Positions 33,469 through 44,270 of a stretch of 64,000 bases of DNA are shown piece by piece (within the stretch, counting starts at the first letter, position 1; every line of letters begins with the position of its first letter). Position numbers and translations under genes: made by a program. The notes under the pieces are model-generated. The model saw nothing but the letters and a program-made list of their open reading frames with translations. It made no database searches and had not been told where the DNA came from. The stretch lies in assembly GCA_001600175.1 (NCBI GenBank), contig BCJC01000002.1, positions 750,318-814,317 on the forward strand, written 5' to 3'. The stretch comes from Erythrobasidium yunnanense (taxonomy: Eukaryota; Basidiomycota; Cystobasidiomycetes; Erythrobasidiales; Erythrobasidiaceae).

Positions 33469-34681
33469 ATGAACGTTGATCCCAACATCCGTCGTCCCCT
33501 ACCTCAACGTCTGATACCACGTCCTTCAGAACTTGCGCATCTTTCACCAGAAGCGAAACGACGGCACGATAAAACCGTCGCTTTTCTGACTGCTCTGACG
33601 AAGGACGGCTATGTCTCTGATACGAGATATACTGAGAATGAAGGCTTGACGGAGAGCTGCTGGTTCAGCTGCAGATCGTCGAATGAAGGTGCGCAAGTCG
33701 GCCAAAGAGCTTGCGAATGATACAAAGGCAAGCTGACGCGCTATGTCTATTCTTCTATAGACAGGTGAGCTTGATGTTTGCTGCTTAGACTGCGTGCCCT
33801 ACTAATTCAAATTGATGCGATTCAAGACGTGCGCGGCGTGAACCTGAGTGCAAAGCGATATGCTACATACGTACAAAGCCCAAGAAGGACGAAGAAAGTA
33901 GTGCAATATGTGATTCAGATGCGGGCTCAAAGTTGGAAAAAGACGTAGCGCTGTTCAAGAAGCCGGAAGCCTACAATATCAAGGCACCTCCTACGGATGA
34001 GAAGTATCGATTCGGCTTTCTCCGAGGCCGATATATGTGAGCTCACTCTCAACAGTCAACAATCATGTAATCTGACCTTGGCCTCAGCTACCGAGCGCAC
34101 GGCTCATATGCACTCGCGAAGCACGCTTCTCCAGATCTTACTATAGAAGCTCTACATCAGCTCGAAGAATTGCAAGCGAAAGAACAGCCCAAGACGATAA
34201 CAAGAGCTGAGCGGATGGGCCTTGTCAAGCGGGCGCCTGTTGCTCCTCTGACTCAGTAAGCTTGCTGTTTTATCTGAGCTTGACTTCCCTAAGTTGACTG
34301 TCTTTCTGAAGCTACGAAAGGCTATACCCACTCTGCACAATCGTTTCAAGCCGTTTGGAGCGCTTCCACAACCACCTCGTCCGGATCTATTCGCCTGCCT
34401 TCCGCGCCGTAGCTCGTATACCCGACATGCTCTCCGATGGGACGTACATCCGCATCTCCAAAGAGATCTGGGATAGAGGGCTCAGCGGCGATGGCCTTGT
34501 TCTGGGAAAGAAATTGATTGATGTAGGGACGGAGAATGCAAAGAAGTGGTGGGAGAAAGGAAGTAGTGGAGGATTTGGAGGAGGACCGTTTGGTGGACTT
34601 GGGGGATCACCGCCGCCGCCTGCAGCTTCTGGACCACCACCTACTCCGCCTATCCCATCGTCAGACGCTCCAGCAGCCTAG
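33469..34681 (+). CDS. Conserved-looking protein of unknown function with proline-rich tail
   Basis: The ATG at 33469 (MNVDPNIRRPLPQRLIPRP) is the first in the frame. Exon joins between 33,600 and 33,840 are unresolved; a GC-AG intron (GCAAGC at about 33726) is possible. Later exons are clear: ARREPECKAICYIRTKPKKD, EKYRFGFLRGRYI, YRAHGSYALAKHASPDLTIE, then after the GTAAGC intron at about 34257-34311 HYERLYPLCTIVSSRLERFH, SPAFRAVARIPDMLSDGTYI, SKEIWDRGLS. The tail is glycine- then proline-rich and stops at 34679-34681. No family is recognised. Compact, splice-consistent and codon-like sequence supports a real gene. Confidence 0.55.
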
Positions 34682-35131
34682 ACTCGTCTTCAATGAGCTC
34701 TCGCTACACCACAGCGAAGTCTACCTACACAAATGCAATCATATTCCCTTTCGACAGTACTACCGAGACTCACTAGCGAGCAAATTACAAGCGTCTTCGA
34801 AGTTGGTCTTCATCCCACGCATGGAGAAAGCCTTACACTAGCTGTTCTTTACTTCGCGAGCTCTCTATTGGCCAAACAAACGGTATCGTAAATCAGCAAG
34901 AAGAGGGGTCGTTCCTGCACGCGACTCGCATTATGCCTCGCCAACAAGGCCAGGTCTTTGCAAGGAAGGAGCTGAATGGTCAACATGCAGCGTGCTCGTC
35001 ACACACTATACTCTTATTGGCGCTGGAGAGTTACGATCACGACTGGAAATACGGAATACGTAAGACAAGCCTTTGGGCTTCTTACAGGTCTGCCGGCTTT
35101 CACCTGGAACGCGCCATCTAGCAGCGACCTG
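34682..35131. other. Convergent intergenic region
   Basis: About 450 bp between two converging stops. Short overlapping frames only. No repeat or motif recognised. Confidence 0.4.
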
Positions 35132-35785
35132 CTAGTAGTACCTTGCAATACTCTCCTGGGCATGTTCGATGGTGGAGACAGACCCGTACGACGCGGGTTC
35201 GGGCGCCTTACCATGTTTTGTCAACCAGCGTTGGCCCAGCCAAGCAGCTGTTGGCAGGCCCGTCAACCGTACTAGCGTTTTGCCTACACCGTACACTGGT
35301 CCGCCGGCGAGAGCGCCTCCAGCGGCGAACCCGGCTTTCCCCATCAGTTCGGCTTCCCGATCGTCGTGGGCCGTACGACCTAATGTCAAGTCCGCCATCA
35401 CGCTGCCGACTTTTCCTCCAACCAAGGCTGCAGGCTTTGCAGCCCTTCTAACCTTGTTCTCTGCCCTATTGGCAAGCTGTATTGCATGCCGTGCAGACCA
35501 CTCTTTTACGTCGTGATTACCTGTCACAGGAAGCCGATGGTCCTGCTGTGCCTGCGCTTTCCTAGGTGCCGGACCCATGGTCGCAGTAGACTGCTTGATT
35601 CTGTCTGAAGATGGCGCAGTCGGCTGTTGCTGGCCCTCCGTGATACTGGTACGGCTAGATCTTCTTGGGTCGACTACGTTAATGGTACTGGTCTTGCGCT
35701 ATACATCACAGTATCATCAGTCTTGTACCAGGCGCTCGATGCGAGGCTCCGGCCAGCTCACTATGTCTACTGAAGATCTCTGCAT
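35132..35785 (-). CDS. Small Gly/Ala-rich protein, tandem paralogue A
   Basis: Two exons: 35785 to 35762 encodes only MQRSSVDI; a 63-nt intron (35699-35761, GTGAGC...TATAG) follows; exon 2 runs to TAG at 35132. The protein has a Ser/Thr/Gln-rich N terminus, a basic helix (HAIQLANRAENKVRRAAKP), a Gly/Ala-rich hydrophobic stretch (AGFAAGGALAGGPVYGVGKT) and a conserved end, LPTAAWLGQRWLTKHGK then EPASYGSVSTI. It is clearly homologous to paralogue B next door, with the same first exon and intron phase. The glycine-zipper-like segment could insert in a membrane, but function is unknown. Confidence 0.68.
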
Positions 35786-36127
35786 GATCAGACTATTGTG
35801 TGTGTGAACGCTCGTGATGCTTGTTGGCAAGATAGAAGAGAGCAAACAGGATGCGCACCACTCATCAGTTACCGTGTCAATCCTTTCTCCCTCCGCACAA
35901 AAGTTGTGCCTTACCTTTCCGTGTCCTTATTACGCCTGATATGAAGGCCAAGCAATGCACAAACGGCCATTCTTCACATAGAAGGTTGTCCCCGGACGAA
36001 GACAGTCATCCGAAGATGCGACAACCAGTCCTCTAGAACATGAACAATCTCGACGCAACTCTTTGTCAAAACCCACGTTGCCAGAAGCTACCAAGTCACA
36101 CGAAGCTGGAGTATTCAGGGAAGACCC
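35786..36127. other. Promoter region of paralogue A / 3' flank of paralogue B
   Basis: About 340 bp. Contains the conserved block described at 35880-35926, about 100 bases upstream of the paralogue A start codon; nothing else recognised. Confidence 0.45.
35880..35926 (-). promoter_or_regulatory. Conserved upstream block of paralogue A
   Basis: Sequence of the form CTTTCTCC-x-CCGC, AAAAG, TGC, TTACCTTTCC. It matches a block at 36960-37002 upstream of paralogue B at nearly the same distance (about 100 bases) from the respective ATG. It is either a shared promoter/leader element retained under selection or simply residual duplicate similarity. Confidence 0.45.
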
Positions 36128-36852
36128 TTATTTCGGAGCTTCATAAAGGTCCTTATTTGAGTTGATGCTAAACTTGGTAGAAACTCTTTTACGGTTTCTC
36201 AGGGCCGACTTGATGGTGGGCACAGGCCCGTAGGAGGAGGGCTCCGGTTCTTTATTGTGTTTCTTCAGCCAACGTTGACCAGCCCAAGCGGCAGTCGGCA
36301 GCATGGTCGCCTGTGCGACAGTCTCACTGGCAGCATATACCGCTCCGCCCACTATGGCTCCTCCAGTAGCGAAGCCGCCTCTCCACATCCTATCGAGCTC
36401 CTTATCGTCTTCCTCACCCATACCGAAGGCTGTGGTGAAGACCAACCCTCCTAGTACACCACCTACCACGGTCGGAGGCTTCGCAACAAATTTGGCTGTC
36501 TTCTCTGCTGTATTGGCAAGCCGAACAGCCCGTCGAGCGTGTCGTTCCTTGGAAACATCGTCCATACGGCCAATACGTCGACGGGTCTTATCAGGCAATC
36601 TGTTCACTTCGAGAAAGTGTTCGGACTCGATAGGTCGTCCATGAGCCGCAACGTCCGGCATGCTGCTACCTCGAGACGGTGTGACCTGCTGTTGTTGGCC
36701 AATATCGATACTGCCACGACTGGATCTCTTGGTATCTGCTGGTGTGGCGCCACTGGGTCTGCGCTACATATGCAGTAACGCGATCAGCTATCTCGGCATC
36801 GCCCGAGTGCCAGCATGTCTCATCTCACAATATCTACTGAAGACCTTTGCAT
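36128..36852 (-). CDS. Small Gly/Ala-rich protein, tandem paralogue B
   Basis: Exon 1 (36852 to 36829) encodes MQRSSVDI, identical to paralogue A; intron 36764-36828 (65 nt, GTGAGA...TGTAG); exon 2 ends at TAA 36128-36130. The protein carries RRPSGATPADTKRSSRGSID, then ERHARRAVRLANTAEKTAKF, a Gly/Ala-rich hydrophobic stretch (GGFATGGAIVGGAVYAASET), and the conserved LPTAAWAGQRWLKKHNKEPE and PSSYGPVPTI. A basic C-terminal tail (SALRNRKRVSTKFS) is absent from A. Tandem duplication with divergence is evident. Function unknown. Confidence 0.7.
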
Positions 36853-37766
36853 GATCAGTCCTTCTCGTTCTGCTTGCGATTGGCTAACGCTGTTCTCACA
36901 CTCCTGTGAGAGCAGGACAAAGCTGGGAGACTGCATTCACTTCAATGGCAGGGTAGGTTAACCCTTTCTCCACCGCCAAAAGGGTGCGGTTACCTTTCCT
37001 CCCCTTTCTGCAGCTCTGTACAAGGTCAACAACAATCAGCGAATATACCTCAGCAATGTACTTTGTTACGAGAGGGAAAGTGGCCATGAAGGCGGCTTTC
37101 GCTTGCAAGGTCCGTACGATCTTTTCTATAGTGAAGAACTGATTGACGCCCCTTCGCTGGCGATTTCCTTCTTCTCAGATCATCGAGCTTCGTACATTGA
37201 CATACATCCAATCCATCCCTGCGGTCCGTTCCCTGTTCCTCTGCCACTCTCCTACTCATATCGTCTTATGTGAGAAGCATCGGCCTAGGAATCAGATATC
37301 TTCAACTCTATGCTTCATTCTGGCATGGTATCAATGCAAGCTGATTTTACTGTCTTTTGGCTAATTCTCGAGAGTTGATGTTCGAGGTTACTAATAAGCC
37401 CGCTGAAGGCTCAGAGCGCCTCCATTTCGTCGAGACTGTTGTTAGCAAAGCGCGCATTGTCCATGGTCAATCATCTAACGCGCTCTGCAGTCATCCCGTT
37501 GTTGTCGCCACTGCTAGGTCGCGTCGAATTGTACCTAAGATGTCCAAGTATGTAGGCAGTGTAATGACACTATCATCTACAGTCAATCTGCAAGCCTTTC
37601 CGAGCTATTTGCAAGTTTTTCTGTTTGCCCTTGTCCAAGTCGCCCTTTTTCAACCAATTTTCGACGGTCTCTCTTGGGTCTGCTTCATCCCAGCTCGAAG
37701 CAGCGGCGAAGCGTACGAAACAGCGACAAAACAGCTCAGAAAACACAAGCAAAGTAGACAGCGAAC
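36853..37766. other. Divergent intergenic region paralogue B / NAP1
   Basis: About 910 bp. Holds the paralogue B upstream block (36960-37002) and the NAP1 promoter. A plus-strand frame at 37357-37866 overlaps the NAP1 start in another frame and has no motif, so it is not called. Confidence 0.45.
36960..37002 (-). promoter_or_regulatory. Conserved upstream block of paralogue B
   Basis: Counterpart of the block at 35880-35926: CCTTTCTCCACCGCC, AAAAGG, TGCGG, TTACCTTTCC. It lies about 110 bases upstream of the paralogue B start codon. Confidence 0.45.
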
Positions 37767-39422
37767 ATGTCGAAAGCGCAAGCTCAGGCTATCGCCCATG
37801 CTATGGGAGCCGATATCGCACCAACACCGCAGAACACCCCTCTCCAGGCCACCCCAGGGGCTATGAGGTTGGTATACAAGTTCATTAGAGCGTCGAGAGC
37901 GTACCGTATCGATTCAGAGCTGACTCAATGCTGCAAAATCTGTCCTATGCCCTCCTCATCCACTTTCTCCAACCTTTTTTCCCTTTGTTTGTCCACGCTG
38001 GCGATAACACCAATACGGCTTCTGTACATCATGTATAATCGTGATACAGCCGCCCTCATGTCCCCAATACCATCTCTGAAGACGCAGAGTCCGAGGGCGA
38101 CGACGATGTCCCCACCATCTCGAGCAACGCTGTCAGGAACGATATACGCAGCCAACTGGCAGGCGTGAGTGACATGTTCACCTTGCGTTTGTACTCTTTG
38201 TGCCATACTGACTGTCCCGCGTCATTGCAGAACCCTCTCCTGGCTCAGATGGTCCAGGGCAAGCTCGCCGGCCTCGTTGGCAAATCATCAGGCTACATCG
38301 AGAACCTCGAGCCTATCGTCCGTCAACGAGTAGACGGTCTCAAAGGACTTCAAGTCGAACACGCCAAGATCGAGGCCGAGTTCCAGAGGGAAATCCTCGA
38401 GCTCGAAAAGCGTTTCGCCGAGAAGTACAAGCCTATCTACGAGCGCCGAAGACAGATCGTAGAAGGAAAGATTGAGCCAACAGATGATGAGATCAAGGCT
38501 GGATTCAAGGTCGACGAAGACGATGAGAGCGATGATGAGGAGGATGAACGTGAAGAGAAGCAAATCCTGTCGAAGGAGGAGGCTGCAAAGGGACCAAAGG
38601 GTATTCCCCAGTTCTGGCTCACTGCCCTGTCAAACCACTCTGGTCTATCCGAGCTCATCACTGAGCGAGACGAGGAGGCTCTTAAGCATCTCGTCGATGT
38701 TCGCGTAGAATACCTCGGCGCAGGCAAGCCTGGCTTCAAGCTGTTGTTCGAGTTCAGCGATGCAGCGAAAGAATGGTTCGAAGACAAGATCGTCACGAAG
38801 ACATACTTCTACCAAGAAGAGGTTGGCTCGCTAGGCGACTTCATCTATGACCGAGCGGAAGGAACAGAGATCAAGTGGAAGACCGGAAAGGATCTGACTG
38901 TCAAGGTCGAAACAAAGAAGCAGAGAAACAAGAGTAAGTCCCTGCTGTTCTGAAGCGGCTGAGACTGGACATAAGCTGACCTCGCTCCTTGTTTGTCTTG
39001 CTACAGACACCAACCAGACCCGAACAGTCAAGAAGGTCGTGCCTACCGATTCGTTCTTCACTTTCTTCAAACCACCGACACCACCTGAGGATGACGATTC
39101 CAACGCGCCCAGCGATATTGACGAGCAGCTCGAGCTCGACTACCAGATTGGCGAGGACATCAAGGACCGCATCATCCCACACGCCATCGACTGGTTCACC
39201 GGCAAAGCATTGCAAGACGAGATGGACGGCGAGGACTTTGAGAGCGGTGATGAATTCGATGAGGAGGACTTTGACGAGGAAGACGATGAGGATGAGCAGG
39301 ATGACGATGAGGATGTCGCTGGTGGAAGAGCTATCAAAGGTGCAAGGAAGGCTGCTCAGCCTCCTCAGTCTGGCGTCACCCCAGGTTCCGCTCAGGACCC
39401 TCAAGAATGCAAGAACCAGTAA
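37767..39422 (+). CDS. NAP1: Nucleosome assembly protein, H2A-H2B chaperone
   Basis: Histone chaperone shuttling H2A-H2B. Start ATG 37767 ([20 protein letters not shown]). A first intron of roughly 185 nt, long for this window, runs from about 37869 (weak GTTGGT donor) to an acceptor near 38053; then [18 protein letters not shown]. After the GTGAGT intron at 38167 the core begins [15 protein letters not shown] and has the long dimerisation helix ([19 protein letters not shown]), the [20 protein letters not shown] stretch, [20 protein letters not shown], and the beta region with [16 protein letters not shown]. The C-terminal acidic tail ([18 protein letters not shown]) is characteristic. The final basic segment ends CKNQ at 39420-39422. 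Length and motif order fit NAP1 well. Confidence 0.93.
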
Positions 39423-39926
39423 ATCAAGCTGGTATAAGCTAGGAGCGGTGGTACAGGAGCCTTCGCCAAAGAGATGCATGCTTCGACAAGGGTTTAGCTT
39501 CTCGCACCTTATTCGATTACCCTCCACGTATGGACAGCCAGTCACCGGGCTAACAACTACAACAAAACTTCTCTTCTACAATCAATAAATTCTCCCTTTA
39601 GTCGGCGATTGCGAATAAGCGGTCTGCTCTTTTTTACTACCCTTCAATGACAGTGCTACGAATAGACCTTTAGGAAATCTAATGAAACGTTACAAATCAC
39701 TTTGCTAGGCATAGTGCCTTGTCAGCGTACTACGCTTTGCTCCTTGCCTTTGCAGTTTGCCAACCTCTTGAAGTTCCGCCTTGTCATTTCACGGTGCATT
39801 CGGCTTGGCTTTCTTGCACATTTTCGACGATGAGCTGGCCTCATCCATAACTGATTCGAGTACTGGGCTTCCTTCTGCTCGTTACTGCTACCGCTCAGGC
39901 AGCTCTACGCTGTCTAGGCGCCAGAA
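39423..39926. other. Intergenic, NAP1 3' flank and GT25 promoter
   Basis: About 500 bp. Apparent 3' UTR with A/T-rich stretches around 39540-39720. No additional gene supported. Confidence 0.45.
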
Positions 39927-41922
39927 ATGCTGCTTGGCTCGACACGCCCTTCCTCATCTTCAGCGTACAATTTGGCCTCGAGACGCGTCTATGTCATCCT
40001 CGTCTTGCTAGCCTGTCTATCCTACTTCTCCCTGCGTCCTCAGCTGTATCAGAATCTGGCCAAGCCCGACAGTCGCGCCGTAAATGGTAGCGATTCTGGC
40101 GTTCAGGCGGACCGACTCGAAGCGCAACAAGATGCTGTAGATGTAGAGAGAACGCAAGACCATACTTCTCTGGCAGAAGAATGGAGCTGGCATCAGATGG
40201 CAGATACCGCAAAGCAGCGCTTCAAGGAGACTCTTGGTTGGCAGGCCAAGGCAGATGATCATGAGAAGGGTACTACATCATCAGAAGCATTTACTACAGG
40301 CAGTGATTCTGCCGACGACATACTTTCCTATCGCAAGCACCTGGAGGAAGCACATTCGCCATACACGTACAAGAAGCATAGCAAAACCCTCACATTCGAC
40401 CACATCTATGTACTTTCTTTGAAGCATCGTACAGACCGCCGTTCTCGTATGTCAAAGATAGCTCGAGCCCTTGGTCTCGAATTCACTTTCGTAGACGCGA
40501 TGGACAAGAAGTCGCCATTGATAGGCTGGATTGCCGAGCGTGTGAAGGAGATTAGAGTGAAGAAAAGGCCTATACTGGCGAAAGCTTTAGGTGTAGCTCC
40601 GGAAAGTATAGGAGGCCTGGCGGTCGACAGCATCTGGCTCAAGGGAAAGGAAAAGAAGCTTGGCTTGTATTTTCCTGATATACGCAAGTCGGATAAGAGG
40701 TGGACACTTCCAAGTAGCGACCCAGAAAGCCGATTCAGAGCTGCAAATGGGCAGGAAATTGTCGACTGGGTTACTTACCTCGAGAACTCCACCGATCTCA
40801 GCACCCTCAAGCCCGACTCTGTGCCATCCATGGCAGATCTGAATGTCACTGAGCTCCTGCACGACCCTGTCGAGCTTTTAGACGCTCGTCAAGTGAACGA
40901 GGGTGTCATTTCTACCTGGTATTCGCAAACAAGGGTCTGGAAGCAGATGATAGAGAACAACGATAGGAGCGCTCTCATCTTGGAAGATGATACGGATATA
41001 GAGTGGGATATCGAGAGGATCTGGCCGAATGTCGAAAGAGCACTGCCGAAAGACTGGGAAATCGTATATCTAGGGCACTGTTGGGGAAAGGAGCTGGGCA
41101 GTGAGTGAAGTACTCTACTTATTTGCTTCAAGCTGATGCTTCGCCGCAGAGCCACAATATGTCCATCCTCAGCTGCATCGCGCATCGGAACCGCGCTGTC
41201 TTCACGGCTATGCACTATCGCAGAAGGGCGCTCGACACTTATTCGAGGTATTCAGCGATCCCTGGCGAGCCTATCAGACACCAGTCGATACCTTCGTTCC
41301 GTACTTGATTCGAGAAAGTGCAGCCAAGCGCAAAGATCCCGAGAAACCTCTCATATCAGCATTCAGTATGGAGCCTGCAGTCATCATTCAGTCTAAAGAC
41401 CTGGCTTCGGACATACAGACTGGTGTTGGCTCATCTTGGAGGGGTCTCTTGGCGGATTCGACGTGGGATCGGATACTGAGAGACGAAGAACAGCATGTGA
41501 AGCAGCTGAAGTGGGAGGACACTAAAGATGATCCTGCTATAAAGCCTAGACCCTGGGGAAGCTGGTCGACGAAGAAGGCAGACAGCGTGAGCGAGCCTTC
41601 CGAGCACGCAAAGGAAAAGCAAGGAGATGCCGGAACGAAAGAGACTACGTCATTCGACAAAGAGCCGCCGATATTGCAAATTATCGAGCAGCCCAAAGTC
41701 CTTGTTGAGGAAGTGGATGATGCCGAACAGGAGGCTTCTTCTCCTGCTAGAAAGCCTGACATTCAGAAGAGTCATGCTGAAGAAGCTCCTAAGCATCGAC
41801 GAGCTCCATCAGGGTCCCCTGAGCCGTCTGGGCAGGAGTATGACTCTCATGACTCTTTGAGCCAAAATCGAAAGGGTAGACCGCACAGAAGCAGGCGGCG
41901 AAAGCGCCTTGACGGCCAGTAG
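39927..41922 (+). CDS. Glycosyltransferase family 25-like type II membrane protein
   Basis: Start ATG 39927; an N-terminal signal anchor (VYVILVLLACLSYFSLR) predicts a Golgi type II protein. The catalytic region carries FDHIYVLSLKHRTDRRSRM, LGLEFTFVDAMD, and SALILEDDTDIEWDIERIWP with an acidic E-D-D-x-D motif, followed by DWEIVYLGHCWG. These are the hallmark blocks of GT25 enzymes (LPS-biosynthesis and collagen galactosyltransferase-like). One intron (about 41099-41149) joins to EPQYVHPQLHRASEPRCLHG, YALSQKGARHLFEVFSDPW and VDTFVPYLI. The C-terminal 200 residues are charged and disordered. It probably galactosylates or otherwise modifies secretory proteins; the acceptor is unknown. Confidence 0.78.
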
Positions 41923-42154
41923 GCAGCGTAGCATACTTGTTCAGGTAACCGAATGTTGTTGTATAGTCTTCCCAGATGTCGATAGAGCGTCACCATGTAG
42001 CTGCTACGACCGCAGGAACGGGCAAGCATTCCCGCTAAGCATTGTCAATCATATCACATCTTATAGACTTTGTGTTTGTCGGCTCTGCTTGACAGCTTTC
42101 TTGACATCGGTTTCGCTATCTCCTACCAATTCGAGCGTCTTTTCCATCAAGAAG

Positions 42155-44093
42155 ATGGCCGTGACTATCGACATTGCGCAAGCTGGACCGCTGCAGGTAA
42201 GACTATATGTATGCAGTATTGACTGTGATGTCGAAAGCTGACGAGCCCTTTGTCTTGCGAAATCCAAGGCGGCCATCCAGAAAAAGCTGGCAGAATATGG
42301 CTACAGCAGCGACGAGGACGACACTGTTATGGCAGAATACGTTACTGTGATGCTCGCAAACAGCAAGAGCAGCGCCCAAATCACCGCAGAACTCTCAGAT
42401 CTCATTGGAGCCGAATACGACGCTGGCTTTACGGACTGGATATTCAGCACAGCGATACCTGAACACTATACCAAAACTAATGGCAGTGCTGCTGGCGCAA
42501 ACGGCGCTCAAGCACAGGAGTCACAGCCTGCTACTTCGCCGAATATCCCTTCCGGTCCTGCAAGCCAGTCAAGGAGGCAGTCTGTCCCAGCTGAAGATAA
42601 CGACCTAAGAGAAGATCGTGCATCGTCCTCAAACATACAGACTGTCAGCGATAGCCGAGACCTGAACAACAGAGGAGGCAGAGGGCGAGGCTTCCAGGAT
42701 GGCAACATACCAAATCGACAGCAAGGCGGCTTCCGCAACGGCCCAGGCGATAGGAACGGACCTAGAGGTGGTGGTGGAGTGTTTGGAAACGCAATGTCTG
42801 GCGTGAAGCGGGAAGGAGATGCATTGGACAGGCCTAATAGGCGGCCACGGATGTCAGGCGAGCATAATGGAGGAGATCATCATGGAGGACGCTCAATCTT
42901 CGACAGAGCAGGTGTTCGAGCTGGAAACTTCCCGGCTGCGAATGGAGGAGGAGGCGGTTTTGGAGGAGCTCAGCAAGGCGGATTCGCACCTCCTCAAGCG
43001 ATGCAGCAAGCTTTCCCTCAAATTCCTGGTCTACCGCCGCTCATCATCCCAGACAACTTCTCTTCCCTTCCTTTCGCTCAACAACAGGCTATTCAGCAGC
43101 AAATCTTCCAACATCAGCTTATCGCGGCAGCCGCTGCTCAGCAAATGTATATGCCACCTGGTGGTTCTCCGCCGCCTGTGCAGCAACAACAACTTGGCGC
43201 ATTCGGTGTTGCACCGCAACAACAAGTTCAACCAGCAGCACAGCGGAAACCTGTAAAGCTGCCGCCGCGCCCAACGAGCGAGGAACTATGCAAATACGGC
43301 GTAGACTGCAAGAACGCTATATGCAGATACTCTCACCCCTCTCCTGCTGCGTCGAAAGAGTCTGGACTTGTGCTATCCAAGGAGGTCTGTGATAATGGCT
43401 TGCAGTGTGACGATAAGGTGAGTTTCAGTTCTACTCATTTTACTCAATCAATCAGTACTAATGTATCGTGGTCTGCAGGACTGCCCTCGCTCGCATGTAT
43501 CGCCAGCACAAAAGACGGATCCAGAAGGCTTGAACGTGGAGCAATATAAGCAGAAAGCCGCTGCGTCTGCACAGCCTGTGGTTGCCGTAGCGCCTGTAGT
43601 AGCTGCTGCTCCTGCGGCCGGCGCTATGCAAGCTGCGAATCCAGGCGCGAAGCCGTGCATGTTTGGCTCCGCGTGTACACGAGCTGGATGTTTCTTCTCC
43701 CACCCTCAAGCAGCTCCCGCCGGTAATGGCGTACCATGCAAGTTTGGGCTGGCGTGTACGCGCGCAGACTGCTATTTCTCGCATCCGCCTGGACAACGAA
43801 GGATCAGTGCCAAGCCTACACCTCACAAAGCAGCGGGACACCATGCAAAGAACACTTCAACAACTTTCTCCCCTGCAAGCTCGACAAACACGAATAAAGA
43901 TGGATTGGAAGGAAAGGAGAATGTAGGTATCGATGATAGCAAGATGTCAGCGAGGATGAAGCGGTTCATGGAGCAAGGTGGAGAGCGAGAAAGAATCCTG
44001 CCTGGGTCTGGAAATGCGGAGCCAAGCAAAGAAGAGCCGCCCAAAGCTGGTGATGCAGAGGAAGCGAAGGATGATGTCGAAGTCGTCGTTTGA
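42155..44093 (+). CDS. NAB2: CCCH zinc-finger poly(A)-RNA-binding protein, Nab2/ZC3H14 type
   Basis: Controls poly(A) tail length and mRNA export in relatives. Start ATG 42155 (MAVTIDIAQAGPLQ), then an intron to AAIQKKLAEYGYSSDEDDTV. The N-terminal PWI-like helical domain includes YVTVMLANSKSSAQITAELS and FTDWIFSTAIP. An RG-rich segment (GGRGRGFQDG, RNGPRGGGG) and a Gln-rich stretch follow. The C-terminal CCCH fingers are visible: CKYGVDCKNAICRYSH, CDNGLQCDDKDCPRSH (completed by splicing at about 43418-43479), CMFGSACTRAGCFFSH and CKFGLACTRADCYFSH, spaced C-x5-C-x4/5-C-x3-H. The tail contains SARMKRFMEQG, a patch found in Nab2/ZC3H14 proteins. Stop at 44093. Confidence 0.88.
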
Positions 44094-44270
44094 GGAGACG
44101 CAAAAGCACAACCCAAAGTAGCAATAGTATCTGAAAGATTCTCGGTTATGTATGTATCCATTTAAAGCTTTCATTAGACTTTTCCAAAACAACGAGGTGG
44201 CAGCGCAATGCAAACGGTCCTCCCCAGGACCAAGCCGCTCGTTCCTATACCAGTCTTCACTATTGCCTGT

